Assembly (NCBI GenBank): GCA_036497895.1
Contig: DASXIR010000017.1
Location: forward strand, 1 to 64,000
Direction of reading: 5' to 3'
Length of the DNA stretch: 64,000 nt
Source: CAVQFC01 sp036497895
GTDB lineage: Bacteria > Acidobacteriota > Vicinamibacteria > Vicinamibacterales > CAVVIG01
Below are positions 53,066-62,102 of this stretch, piece after piece. The notes under the pieces are model-generated. The model did not search any database. It was not told the DNA's origin and was given only the letters and a program-made list of their open reading frames with translations. The position numbers were made by a program, and so were the translations under genes. How positions within the stretch are numbered: position 1 is the stretch's first letter; each line of letters begins with the position of its first letter.

Positions 53066-53524
53066 TTACATCTCCCCGTTCCAATCCTCCGGCTCAGGGT
53101 TCACCGAGCGGAAGATCTCCATGTGCCATTTGCCGCCGCCCCACGGTTCGATGACCTCGGCGGCGACGACGTCGACGAGCAGTTCGGAGAAGAGCCGGCC
53201 TTCGGGATCGCCTTCGAGGTGGTAGGCCGGTTCGTCCCAGCCGAAATTCGGATAGAGCATCAACGTCAGGAACAGGTCGTAGCCATCGTCGACCACGATC
53301 AGCTGGCCGCAGGGCCGTTTCTGCGTCGAGTGATAGATCAGGTATTTTTCAGCGCTGTGCGCGCGGATATAGCGTTTGAGCGCGAACTCGCGCGCCACAA
53401 TTTCTTCGACCGCGATTTTCTTGTCCCAGCAATCGCGGCAGTACTTCTCCTCGCCGCGCGGCTCCGACACATCCTTGGCCCCGCACAGGGCGCAGCGGGT
53501 TTTCTCGACAGACTTGCGTGGCAT
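53066..53524 (-). CDS. Zinc-ribbon protein of unknown function
   Basis: A 152-residue cytoplasmic protein. Two CxxC pairs, CALCGAKDVSEP and EEKYCRDCWDKK, form a zinc ribbon at residues 11-36. The rest is an alpha/beta domain with YLIYHSTQKRPCGQLIVVDDGYDLFLTLMLYPNFGW and FSELLVDVVAAEVIEPWGGG. I do not recognise the family. TAGACT on the minus strand at 53531-53536 is six bases before the ATG, so the message may be leaderless. It lies 16 bases downstream of glgP and could be read through from it. Confidence 0.75.
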   Translation of the reverse strand: MPRKSVEKTRCALCGAKDVSEPRGEEKYCRDCWDKKIAVEEIVAREFALKRYIRAHSAEKYLIYHSTQKRPCGQLIVVDDGYDLFLTLMLYPNFGWDEPAYHLEGDPEGRLFSELLVDVVAAEVIEPWGGGKWHMEIFRSVNPEPEDWNGEM

Positions 53525-53540
53525 GCCACCAGTCTAGCAT

Positions 53541-55685
53541 CTACGACCGCGTGACGGCCGCACGCTCGAGCGCCGGCGCGTACATCCGGGCGACGTATTC
53601 CTTCACCATCCGCCGGGCTGAAAATCGCGGCGCGACCGTGCGAATCGCTTCCTTGACCGTGCCCACCCAGCGATGCGGCACGCCGGCGTCGTCGCGATCG
53701 TAGAACGCCGGCACCACCTGTTCCTCGAGCAGGCGATAGAACGCGTCGGCATCGGCGGCATCGACCGCGTCCGGGTTGTCGTTGCCGCCGTTGATCACCC
53801 AGCCGTTGTCGCCGGTGAAGCCTTCCGCCCACCATCCGTCGCCGATACTCAGGTGCGGCACGCCGTTGATCGACGCTTTCATCCCGCTGGTGCCGCTCGC
53901 CTCGAGCGGCTTGCGTGGGTTGTTCAGCCACGCGTCGCACCCCTGTACCAGGAAGTGCGCGACGTGGAGATCGTAGTCGTCCACGAACGCGATGCGGCCA
54001 CCGTAGGCCGGGTCGATCGCCCGCTTGTAGACACGCTGCAGGTGGTGCTTGCCGATGTCGTCGGCGGGGTGTGACTTGCCGGCGAAGATGATCTGCACCG
54101 GACGCCCCGGAGCGTTGAGAATCCGGGCGAGCCGCTCCGGATCGTAAAAGACCAGTTCCGGACGCTTGTAGCCGGTGAACCGGCGCGCAAAGCCGAGCGT
54201 CAGCGCGCCCGGATCGAGCAGCGTGCCGGCGGCGACGACGCGGGGCATCCCGACGTGGTCGACCATCCAGCGGTCGCGCGAGCGTTCGCGGATGAAGGCG
54301 AACAGATAGCCGCGCAGCGAACAGCGGACCCGCCACAGCTCCGCGTCCGGAATCGTCAGGATGCCGTCCCACAACGCGGGATCGTCGTGCCGTTCGATCC
54401 AGTCGACTCCAAGGAATCGGGCGAAGAGTGCGGCGAGGTCGCTCGCAATCCAGGTCGGCACGTGTACGCCGTTGGTCACCGACGTCACCGGCCGATCGGC
54501 TTCCGCGCGATCCGGCCACATCGGTGCGAACATCGCGCGGGTGACCTGTCCGTGCAGCTGGCTGACCGCGTTGGTCGAGCCGGACGAGCGAATCGCCAGC
54601 GCGGTCATGTTGAACTGTACGCCGCCGCCGTTGTCGTAGGCGCCGAGTGCCAGGAAGCGATCGCGATTGGCGCCGAGCGTGCCCCAGCAGCCGGCGAGAT
54701 GTTTTTCGACGAGATGAAACGGAAACGCGTCGTGCCCCGCCGGCACCGGCGTGTGAGTCGTGAAGATCGTGCTCCGCTGAATGTCTTCCAGGGCGCTATC
54801 GAACGTCGATCCGTTCGCGATCAGATCGTGAATCCGCTGCAGGACCACGAAGCCGGCGTGCCCCTCGTTCAGGTGGCAGACGCCGGGATGAATTCCCAAC
54901 GCCTTGAGCGCGCGGACGCCGCCAATCCCGAGGATGATTTCCTGCTGGATGCGCGTCTCGCGGTCGCCGCCGTAGAGTCGCGCCGACAACTCGCGATCCC
55001 AGGGCGCGTTCTCATCCAGATCGGTGTCGAGCAGGTACAGCGTGATGCGGCCGAGGCGTACTTTCCACACCGCGACGAGGACCGATCGGTCGCCCAACGG
55101 AACGGCCGTCACGCATGGTTTGCCGTCGGGCGTCAGGGCCGGTTCGATCGGCGCGTCCGCCCAGGTCAGGCGCTCGTAACTCTCTTCCTGCCAGCCTTCG
55201 GTCGAGATGTGCTGGTGGAAGTAGCCCTGCGGATACATGAAGCCGACGCCGATGAGCGGCACGCCCAGGTCGCTGGCTTCCTTGCAGTGATCGCCCGCGA
55301 GCACGCCGAGACCGCCGGCGTAAATCGGCAGCGACTGGTGCAGGGCGAACTCGGCCGAGAAGTAGGCGATCGACTGATCGGCGAGCTGCGGGAAGCTGCG
55401 GCTGAACCACGTGTTGCCGGGTGCCCGCGCCTGGTCGAGCAGGGCGATGGCGCGATCGTAGGCGGCCAGAAAGTCGGCGTCGGCCGCTGCCGCGTCCAAC
55501 CGCTCCTGCGCGACGATCCGCAGCATCAGGACCGGGTTATGGGCAGTCGCCCGCCACAGCCTGTAGTCGAGAAGACGGAATACCGCGCGCGCCTCGCCGT
55601 GCCAGCTCCACCACAAGTCGGTGGCCAAATCTTCAAGGCGGGCGATGCGAGCGGGCAATTGAGGCGAAGGGGCGTTGTCGCTCAT
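53541..55685 (-). CDS. glgP: Alpha-glucan (glycogen/maltodextrin) phosphorylase, DUF3417 type
   Basis: About 714 residues. The N-terminal DUF3417 domain (LEDLATDLWWSWHGEARAVFRLLD) marks the shorter phosphorylase class. Core segments YFSAEFALHQSLPIYAGGLGVLAGDH, VCHLNEGHAGFV, TTHTPVPAGHDAF and EASGTSGMKASINGV are intact; the Lys in GTSGMKA binds pyridoxal phosphate. It releases glucose-1-phosphate from alpha-1,4-glucans. The ATG at 55685 overlaps the stop of the threonine-dehydratase-like gene by four bases (ATGA); the frame runs open upstream without similarity. Confidence 0.94.
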   Translation of the reverse strand: MSDNAPSPQLPARIARLEDLATDLWWSWHGEARAVFRLLDYRLWRATAHNPVLMLRIVAQERLDAAAADADFLAAYDRAIALLDQARAPGNTWFSRSFPQLADQSIAYFSAEFALHQSLPIYAGGLGVLAGDHCKEASDLGVPLIGVGFMYPQGYFHQHISTEGWQEESYERLTWADAPIEPALTPDGKPCVTAVPLGDRSVLVAVWKVRLGRITLYLLDTDLDENAPWDRELSARLYGGDRETRIQQEIILGIGGVRALKALGIHPGVCHLNEGHAGFVVLQRIHDLIANGSTFDSALEDIQRSTIFTTHTPVPAGHDAFPFHLVEKHLAGCWGTLGANRDRFLALGAYDNGGGVQFNMTALAIRSSGSTNAVSQLHGQVTRAMFAPMWPDRAEADRPVTSVTNGVHVPTWIASDLAALFARFLGVDWIERHDDPALWDGILTIPDAELWRVRCSLRGYLFAFIRERSRDRWMVDHVGMPRVVAAGTLLDPGALTLGFARRFTGYKRPELVFYDPERLARILNAPGRPVQIIFAGKSHPADDIGKHHLQRVYKRAIDPAYGGRIAFVDDYDLHVAHFLVQGCDAWLNNPRKPLEASGTSGMKASINGVPHLSIGDGWWAEGFTGDNGWVINGGNDNPDAVDAADADAFYRLLEEQVVPAFYDRDDAGVPHRWVGTVKEAIRTVAPRFSARRMVKEYVARMYAPALERAAVTRS

Positions 55686-56665
55686 GACTGACAGGCGCCT
55701 ACCAGCGCCGCGAATTTTGCGAGGTCGATGTTGCCGCCGGAGACCACCGCGACGACTTTTCCAGGACCGGCGCGTCCACTGAGCGCCGCCGCAACGGCGC
55801 AGGCCGCCGCGCCCTCGGCAATGACATGAGTCCGCTCCGCCACCAGCTTCATCGCGCGCGCCACATCGTTCAGTGAGACCACCAGCGAACCCGAAAGCGT
55901 CGAGAGCAGCGGCCACATCGTGGCGAGGACCGATTTTCCACCGGCGCCGTCCACGAACGACGCGGTCCACTTGTCGAAGTAGATCGGCTTGCCCGCCGCG
56001 AGCGACACCGAGAGCGGCGCCGCCGTCTCCGGCTCGGCCGCGTAGACGCGCGTGTCCGGCTTCAGCGCGCGCGTTGCGGCTGCGAGTCCCGACAACAGTC
56101 CGCCGCCGCCGAGCGGCGCCACGATGGCAGAAACGTCCGGCAGGTCTTCGAGAATTTCGAGGCCGGCCGTCGCGTTGCCCGCGATGAAGCGGTCGTCGTC
56201 GAACGGATGGACGAAGTAGCCGGACATCCGATCCGAGGCGTGTGTTTCCACGGTTTTCCAGCACTCGTCGTAGGTGACCCGCACGATCGAGGCTCCCAGC
56301 CGCTCGATGGCGCGAATCTTCGCGTCGGGCGCAGTGTCCATCACCATCACTGAGCAGCGCGCGCCCACCTTGCGGGCGGCCAGCGCCACGCCCTGGGCCG
56401 CGTTGCCGGCACTGACTGTCCAGATGCCGTCGCGCAGTTGCTCTGGAGTGAGTTGCCGGACCAGGTTGTAGGCGCCGCGAATCTTGAAGGATCCGATCGG
56501 CTGCAACACTTCGAGTTTGAGATACAACTCGACGTCCGGACCGTTCTGGTTGTCGGGCAACATGACGCGCACCAGCGGCGTGCGGATTGCCGCACCGTAG
56601 ACCGCGCCGGCGGCGTCGCGGATCGACTCGAGTGAAATCTGGCGTTCAGGCATCGTCAATGACAC
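55682..56665 (-). CDS. Pyridoxal-phosphate dehydratase, threonine/serine dehydratase-like
   Basis: A 327-residue fold type II PLP enzyme. The PLP Lys is in IGSFKIRGAYN and the glycine-rich phosphate loop in VAPLGGGGLLSGLA. The active-site SAGNAAQGVALAAR and the closing VVSGGNIDLAKF match catabolic threonine dehydratases and serine racemases. No ACT regulatory domain is present, so it is not the allosteric biosynthetic form. The start may be GTG at 56665 or ATG at 56653. It is translated together with glgP by a four-base overlap, an unexpected pairing that probably reflects operon packing. Confidence 0.88.
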   Translation of the reverse strand: MSLTMPERQISLESIRDAAGAVYGAAIRTPLVRVMLPDNQNGPDVELYLKLEVLQPIGSFKIRGAYNLVRQLTPEQLRDGIWTVSAGNAAQGVALAARKVGARCSVMVMDTAPDAKIRAIERLGASIVRVTYDECWKTVETHASDRMSGYFVHPFDDDRFIAGNATAGLEILEDLPDVSAIVAPLGGGGLLSGLAAATRALKPDTRVYAAEPETAAPLSVSLAAGKPIYFDKWTASFVDGAGGKSVLATMWPLLSTLSGSLVVSLNDVARAMKLVAERTHVIAEGAAACAVAAALSGRAGPGKVVAVVSGGNIDLAKFAALVGACQS

Positions 56666-56698
56666 GGCTCGGATCGTAGCCGCCTCGACTGATGAGCG

Positions 56699-57169
56699 TC
56701 AATGGCGTGAGGAGGCGGATTCGCCTGGCGCGAACGTCCGATCGATGAACGCGGTCAGCTCGTCGATGGAGGTGTATTCGAACGTGGTGCAGGCTGGGTC
56801 ACAGTTCCCGGCAATCAGGCGCGATACCTTGTCGCGCCGCGCCGCATCGTACAGCAGCACGACTCGCTGTCCGCTGGCCGCCGCGCGGCCGAGCACATAT
56901 CCGACTTCGAAGCCGACACCGTAACTCGATCCCGACGCCTCTGCGACCAGCACGTCACAGCGAGTCAGCCATTCAAGATCGCGTTTGTAGACCGCGGCTG
57001 CCGTCAACCGCGATTCCGCGGCCTCCACATCGTCAGCCAGCAGATGGGTTGTGAGGACGTCATGGCCGTGTGCTTGAAGGCGGGCGCAGATGGCGCGTCC
57101 AGCCAGCACTCCGCCGCGGTCGCCGCGAACGGTGCAGGCGAGATAGACCGTCATTCGTCGCGCCATCAT
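56699..57169 (-). CDS. DNPH1-like nucleoside phosphate N-hydrolase
   Basis: A 156-residue protein of the nucleoside 2-deoxyribosyltransferase superfamily. It has the strand TVYLACTVRGDRGG, DLEWLTRCDVLVAEASGSSYGVGFEVGYVLGRA (catalytic Glu in the GxGFExG type motif) and a C-terminal IDELTAFIDRTF. The motif form is closest to DNPH1/Rcl, which hydrolyses deoxynucleoside 5'-monophosphates. A house-cleaning role on damaged nucleotides is likely. The ATG overlaps the P1 peptidase stop (ATGA). Confidence 0.82.
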   Translation of the reverse strand: MMARRMTVYLACTVRGDRGGVLAGRAICARLQAHGHDVLTTHLLADDVEAAESRLTAAAVYKRDLEWLTRCDVLVAEASGSSYGVGFEVGYVLGRAAASGQRVVLLYDAARRDKVSRLIAGNCDPACTTFEYTSIDELTAFIDRTFAPGESASSRH

Positions 57170-58296
57170 TTTCTCAGCAGTTCACGGACCCTGTCGATCG
57201 GAATCGCTTCAGCCGAGCCGATCGCGGAGTGAACGGTCGTGGCCTGAAACAGCGAGTTGTAGATTGCCTCCTCCGTCGCCTCGAGCGCGGCCTCGAAGAG
57301 CGGCGAGGTCGCATCCGGCGGCAGGACAGTACGGACGCGCGGCGCGGCGTCGTTGAACCGGCTCCGCATCGTCGGCGCGGTCGAGAACGCGATCGCGAAA
57401 TCGCCGCTGCCGTTGCTGTACGAGGATCCCGTGCGGGCCAGGCCGAATACCGCGCGCGCCGCCAGACGATGCAGGTCGCGCGGATCCAGCGGCGCGTCGG
57501 TGGCGACGACCAGCATGCAGGAGCCATCGCCGTTGTCATTCGCTGCGACGCCGTCTCGCCGCCGCGGTGGCTGCAGCGAGCGGAAGACCGGCACCCCGGC
57601 GATCGTCAGATTGCCGCCGAAATTCGTCTGCGCCAGGACGCCGACGATGAAGCCGCCGCTCGAGGCGGGCAGTTGCCTGGACGAGGTGCCAATGCCGCCT
57701 TTCCACCCGTAGTTGACCGTGCCGGTTCCGGCGCCGACCGTGCCTTCCGCGACCGGACCGGCGGTCGCGGACTGAATCGCCGCCAGCACGTGCTCGCGCG
57801 TGACGTGGAGTCCGCGGATGTCGTTGAGGCCGCCGTCGTTGGTTTCGCCCACGACTGCGTTGACCGACGCCACGCGCTCGTTACCCGCTTGCGCGAGCGT
57901 GAATCGAACCACGGCATCCACGGCGACGCCGACGCTGAGCGTGTTGGTGAGGACAATCGGCGTCTCGATGGTTCCGAGCTCGTTCACCTGTGTCGATCCG
58001 GCGAGCTTGCCGAACGCGTTGCCGACGAAGACCGCGCCTGCGACCTTGTCCTGAAAGACGTTGCCGCCATGAGGCACGATCGCGGTGACGCCAGTTCGAA
58101 TGCGATCGCCCTCGATCAACGTGGTGTGACCAACCCGGACACCGTCTACGTCGGTGATCGCGTTGAGGGCGCCGGGCTGGTAGACGCCGGGCGTGACGCC
58201 CAGGTCACGCGCCCGCGGCCGCGGTTGTGCCAGCAACAACGCCGCTGTTGACGCCGACAGCAAGGCGATCAGACTCGATCTCCTGAGCAACTGCAT
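57166..58296 (-). CDS. P1 (S58) family aminopeptidase, DmpA-like, exported
   Basis: About 376 residues with a signal peptide (LLRRSSLIALLSASTAALLLA). It has the family start LGVTPGVYQPGALNAITDVDGVRVGH, AVVGETNDGG, GTGTVNYGWKGGIGTSSR and VVATDAPLDPRDLHRLAARAVFGLARTGS. The GTSSR segment is where DmpA-like enzymes self-cleave to free the nucleophile. It would release N-terminal residues from peptides in the periplasm. The start overlaps the DUF421 gene stop (TGATG), and its end overlaps the DNPH1-like gene. Confidence 0.9.
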   Translation of the reverse strand: MQLLRRSSLIALLSASTAALLLAQPRPRARDLGVTPGVYQPGALNAITDVDGVRVGHTTLIEGDRIRTGVTAIVPHGGNVFQDKVAGAVFVGNAFGKLAGSTQVNELGTIETPIVLTNTLSVGVAVDAVVRFTLAQAGNERVASVNAVVGETNDGGLNDIRGLHVTREHVLAAIQSATAGPVAEGTVGAGTGTVNYGWKGGIGTSSRQLPASSGGFIVGVLAQTNFGGNLTIAGVPVFRSLQPPRRRDGVAANDNGDGSCMLVVATDAPLDPRDLHRLAARAVFGLARTGSSYSNGSGDFAIAFSTAPTMRSRFNDAAPRVRTVLPPDATSPLFEAALEATEEAIYNSLFQATTVHSAIGSAEAIPIDRVRELLRK

Positions 58297-58868
58297 CACG
58301 CCTTCATTGCCTCGATGCGCGCCGTCAGCTGATCCAGCCGCATCAGCAATTCACGATGTCGCGCATCGTCGGGCGTCGGCGTTCTGCCGAAAAACGAAAT
58401 GGTGCCGCCGGATTCGATCACCGCGCGATCGACATCGGCCAGGCTTTGGAATCCCTGTTTGTGCGCCGCGGCTTCGAGCGCGCGTTCCGTAATGAGCTCC
58501 CGTTGACAGCGCTCGGTCTGAATGGCGCCGTTTTCGATCAGCACGTCGGGCGCGCCCTCGACCATCTGATCAATCCGCTGATGGCCGTAGAGGAACCGCA
58601 CGACCGCGTAGTTGACGAGCAGCAGCGTGGACGCGCCGATGACACCGCCGGTCACGCTGTTGTCGTCGCCGATGATGGCGTTCTGCACGGCGTTCGACAA
58701 CGTCAACAGGACAACGAGGTCGAATGGATTCAACTGGGCGAGCTCGCGTTTGCCGGCGAGTCGCAGGCCGATGATCAAGAAGACATAAACCAGGATCGGG
58801 CGAATGATCTTCTCAGCGACCGAAATCGCGCCGAGCGAGAACAGGGACTGGAGCATATGCGTTTGCAT
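58296..58868 (-). CDS. DUF421 (YetF-like) membrane protein
   Basis: About 190 residues. Three membrane helices (about 15-90), with IIGLRLAGKRELAQLNPFDLVVLLTLSNAVQNAII, the signature of DUF421 proteins, then a cytoplasmic domain with VLIENGAIQTERCQRELITERALEAAAHKQGF. Function is unknown; the Bacillus relative YetF is a spore-envelope-related membrane protein. The ATG at 58868 gives MQTHMLQ; a later ATG at 58856 is equally possible. A GATAAT on the minus strand shortly upstream suggests a nearly leaderless message. It is divergent from the sulfatase gene. Confidence 0.87.
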   Translation of the reverse strand: MQTHMLQSLFSLGAISVAEKIIRPILVYVFLIIGLRLAGKRELAQLNPFDLVVLLTLSNAVQNAIIGDDNSVTGGVIGASTLLLVNYAVVRFLYGHQRIDQMVEGAPDVLIENGAIQTERCQRELITERALEAAAHKQGFQSLADVDRAVIESGGTISFFGRTPTPDDARHRELLMRLDQLTARIEAMKA

Positions 58869-58977
58869 GCGGGCATTATCACGCCGGCGCGCTCGAAATG
58901 ATGTCGTGCGCGACGCGACCGGCGCCCTTATGATTTCCCTATGATCGAAGTCACGACCGGCTAATCTGCTAACCTGA

Positions 58978-61416
58978 TTGGCGATTACTCGCTTGTTCGA
59001 CCACTCACATCGATTGACACTGCCGCGCGCCACGCCGCGAATCATCGCCGGCAGCGTCCTGGCCGCCGCGCTGGCCTGCATGTCGGCCGGATGCGCTCCA
59101 ATTCCTCCGCCACCCTATCCACTCGCTTTTACCATCACCGTCTCTTCGCCGCGGCTGCTCGAAACATCCCGCGAAACGACCGTGAAGCTGCTCGTTTCGA
59201 ACGCCGGTCAGCGCGCGTGGGATCCGGCGCGGATCCACGTGTCGTACCACTGGCTGTGGCTGATTCCCCGCGAGCTGATCCACCGTTCACGGCTGGTCCC
59301 GTATCAGGACGGTATTCGTACGGATCTCGATCGGACAGTTGCGCCTGGAGCCAGCGTCGCCCTTGAGGGACGGCTGCTGCCGCCGGCATGGCCAGGTGTC
59401 TACTGGCTGCAATGGGACATGGTCGAGGAAGGCGTTGGCTGGTTTGCCCAGCTGTCTCCCCGGCAGCCACGGACGCTGGTCGTCGTGCTCCCGCCGATCG
59501 GCTGGATGCTGGCGCCACTGCCGTTGCTTGTGGCCACCTGGGGACTGTTCTCGCGGCGGGCGCGTTACGCCGATGCGCTCTGGTGCGCCGCCGCCCTGGC
59601 GGTCAAGCCGTTGATTCTCGCGCACGAGGCGCTGCTCGAACCCTCGGCAGTCGCCTACTGGTTGATCGGCGTCTTCGCGCTGATGGTGCCGCTGGTCGGC
59701 GTCGTCGTGTTGCCGCGACGCCTTCGCCCGATCATTCTGGTTGTGGTCGGCAGCTTCTGCTCGGTGCTGATCCTCGCGGACATCCTGTATTACCGCTTCT
59801 TCGGCGACCTGCTGTCCGCACCGGTGCTGCTGGCCGCGCAGCAGACCGGACGCGTACGACAGTCGATCGCCAGCCTGTTTTCTCCGGGGCTGATCTGGTT
59901 GCTGGCCGATTGCGTATGCGCGTTGTGCCTCGCGATTCGCATGACTCTCGCACCTCGGCCCGTGGCTTCGTTCGGCCGCCGTGTCCTGGCCCTGGCGACA
60001 GCTTCGGTGCTGCTTGCGACGATTGGAATCGCGCTCTCGCCGCGGCGTGTTCTGGCCTCGGCCTCGCTCGACCAGATGTTTCGCGATCGCTCGGTCGCCG
60101 AACAGCTCGGACCTTTTGGGTTCCACCTCTACGACGTCTGGAACTACGGCCAGTCGCGATGGCTCAAGGCGCCGCTGACTGCGGCGCAGTTCGACCGTGT
60201 GGCGTCGTGGCTTGCGGCGCGAGCGCCTTTGCGGGCCGGGAGCGCTCCCCGTTTTGGCGCGGCGCAGGGCAGGAACCTGATCGTCGTCCAGGTGGAGTCG
60301 CTGCAGGACTTCGCGGTGGACTTTCGCATCGCCGATCAGGACGTGATGCCGCACCTGAAGGCGTGGACGCGCGATAGCCTGCGCTTCACCAATCTCACCG
60401 ACCAGACCAACCAGGGCCGAACGTCAGATGCCGAGTTCACCACGCTGACGTCGCTGCTGCCGCTTGATCACGGCGCGGTCGCGTTTCGATATCCCGCCAA
60501 CCGTTATGTGGGGCTGCCCGCGGTCCTCGCCGAACACGGATACTCGACGAGCTCGGCGGTCGCGTTCGAGTCGGGATTCTGGAATCGCGGCGTGATGCAT
60601 CCGTCGTACGGCTTTCAGAAGACATTCTTCGAACCGGACTTTCAGCTGACCGAACAAATCGGCTGGGGGCTCAACGATCGCGATTTCCTGCAGCAGATGG
60701 TGCCGCGTCTCGAGCAGTCGCGGCGGCCGTTCGCGGCGTGGCTGATCACCTTGTCGCTGCACCACCCGTTCGAGGATTTTCCCGATCGGCACAAGGTGCT
60801 CAAGCTCGGGTCGCTCGAGGGTTCGTCATTCGGGAATTATCTCCACACCATGCGGTTCTTCGACACCGCGCTCGAGGAGTTCAAGGCGTCGCTGGCCCGG
60901 GATGGCCTGCTCGACGACAGCGTGATCGTTGTCTTCGGCGATCATGACGCCGGGTTCACGCGCGACGCGGACTTGTCGCGGCAACTGGGGATCGGCGCCG
61001 GCGAGGTCGGCTGGTCGCTCAACGACCGGGTGCCGTTGTTCGTGCGCGTCCCGGGCGGGGCACTGGCCGGCGTCGAGCCGCGCCCGGCAGGGCAGACCGA
61101 CCTCGCTCCGACGCTGCTCGCCTTGCTCGGGATCGACCCGGCGCCGCTGCCGTACGTCGGACGCAATCTGCTCGGCGCCGCCGACGATCTGCCGGTGCCG
61201 CGACCGTACGGTGACTGGCTGGATGCGAGCCATCTGTTCCTGTCGCGTGGTCCTGAATCGGTCTGCATCGCGGTGGCCGGCCGCAGCCCCATTCCGATTC
61301 AGGCCTGTGCCGATGCCGATCGCGCTGCGACCCAGGAACGCGAGTTCTCGCGTCTGGTCATCACTGAGGATCTGCAGCAGCGTCTTCGCTCGCGGCTGAG
61401 AGAGCTCGCGCGGTGA
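58978..61416 (+). CDS. LtaS-like sulfatase-fold membrane phosphotransferase with extra N-terminal domain
   Basis: An 812-residue protein in three parts: a signal or lipoprotein-like N-terminus (VLAAALACMSAGCAPIP), a predicted beta-sandwich (about 48-150), about five membrane helices (about 165-350) and a periplasmic alkaline-phosphatase/sulfatase-fold domain (about 425-745). The last has Glu440 in VVQVESLQDF, nucleophile Thr482 in GRTSDAEF and metal residues Asp655-His656 in VFGDHDAGF. These match LtaS/OpgB-type enzymes that move phosphoglycerol onto glycans or glycolipids. In a Gram-negative-type cell the acceptor might be periplasmic glucans or LPS. The start is TTG at 58978 with no clear ribosome binding site; a later start would remove the lipobox. 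Confidence 0.87.
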   Translation: MAITRLFDHSHRLTLPRATPRIIAGSVLAAALACMSAGCAPIPPPPYPLAFTITVSSPRLLETSRETTVKLLVSNAGQRAWDPARIHVSYHWLWLIPRELIHRSRLVPYQDGIRTDLDRTVAPGASVALEGRLLPPAWPGVYWLQWDMVEEGVGWFAQLSPRQPRTLVVVLPPIGWMLAPLPLLVATWGLFSRRARYADALWCAAALAVKPLILAHEALLEPSAVAYWLIGVFALMVPLVGVVVLPRRLRPIILVVVGSFCSVLILADILYYRFFGDLLSAPVLLAAQQTGRVRQSIASLFSPGLIWLLADCVCALCLAIRMTLAPRPVASFGRRVLALATASVLLATIGIALSPRRVLASASLDQMFRDRSVAEQLGPFGFHLYDVWNYGQSRWLKAPLTAAQFDRVASWLAARAPLRAGSAPRFGAAQGRNLIVVQVESLQDFAVDFRIADQDVMPHLKAWTRDSLRFTNLTDQTNQGRTSDAEFTTLTSLLPLDHGAVAFRYPANRYVGLPAVLAEHGYSTSSAVAFESGFWNRGVMHPSYGFQKTFFEPDFQLTEQIGWGLNDRDFLQQMVPRLEQSRRPFAAWLITLSLHHPFEDFPDRHKVLKLGSLEGSSFGNYLHTMRFFDTALEEFKASLARDGLLDDSVIVVFGDHDAGFTRDADLSRQLGIGAGEVGWSLNDRVPLFVRVPGGALAGVEPRPAGQTDLAPTLLALLGIDPAPLPYVGRNLLGAADDLPVPRPYGDWLDASHLFLSRGPESVCIAVAGRSPIPIQACADADRAATQEREFSRLVITEDLQQRLRSRLRELAR

Positions 61417-61429
61417 CGAGCGCCGCGCG

Positions 61430-62098
61430 ATGACGAGTACAATGACGGGCGTTCGCATGCGTGGTTCAGTTCTCGCGCTCGTGTTGCTCTGCCTCGCCGG
61501 CGTCCATCCCGTTTTCGCGCAGGAGCCTCCGCCACGCATTCCGTTCGTCGCGGTCGACGTCCAGGGTTCGCTGAGTAATTTTCCATCGGCGGATCAGGAT
61601 CTGGCGGCCAGCCGCGGCATGGCCGTCGCCGAACTGCCCGGTCTTGGCGTGGGTGCACAGGTCGCGTTGAACATCTATCCCTTCAAATGGAAGGCTGTGA
61701 CGTTCGGGTTCGGCGGCAGCCTGGTGACGACTCACGCCAGCCAGACCCCCAATCCGCCGGTCGAGGGCGTTCGTTCGTCAGACGAACGGTTCAGGTCGTA
61801 TGTGCCGCAGTTCTCCTTGAACTTCGGCAATGGACACGGCTGGAGCTACATCAGTGGCGGCATCGGTCAATCGACGTGGGCGCTGACGCCGGAAGGTCAG
61901 GAAGGATTTCCACCGGATTCCGAGCCGCTCAAAACCATCAACTATGGCGTCGGGGCGCGGTGGTTCATGAAGAACCACCTCGCCTTCAGCTTCGACGTTC
62001 GCTTCTACGTCATCGATCCGAGTACGCCGTACCAAGGATTTCCCGCCAGCCCGCGGCTGCGCCAGACCGTGTTCAGCGCCGGAATCTCGCTGAAGTAA
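61430..62098 (+). CDS. Predicted outer-membrane beta-barrel protein
   Basis: A 222-residue exported protein. The signal peptide is near VLALVLLCLAGVHPVFAQ, with a choice of ATG starts at 61430, 61442 or 61457. The mature part has alternating amphipathic strands such as AVTFGFGGSLVTTHAS, FRSYVPQFSLNFG, GWSYISGGIGQSTWAL and HLAFSFDVRFYVIDP, and ends in RLRQTVFSAGISLK, as OmpA-type or OMP_b-brl barrels do. It follows the sulfatase gene by 13 bases in the same direction and may form an operon with it. Its role is unknown. Confidence 0.8.
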   Translation: MTSTMTGVRMRGSVLALVLLCLAGVHPVFAQEPPPRIPFVAVDVQGSLSNFPSADQDLAASRGMAVAELPGLGVGAQVALNIYPFKWKAVTFGFGGSLVTTHASQTPNPPVEGVRSSDERFRSYVPQFSLNFGNGHGWSYISGGIGQSTWALTPEGQEGFPPDSEPLKTINYGVGARWFMKNHLAFSFDVRFYVIDPSTPYQGFPASPRLRQTVFSAGISLK

Positions 62099-62102
62099 CG
62101 GG

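Noticed and set aside
55686..56264. Upstream extension of the glycogen phosphorylase frame
   Set aside because: It shadows the threonine-dehydratase-like gene; the ATGA overlap at 55685-55682 gives the expected N-terminus.
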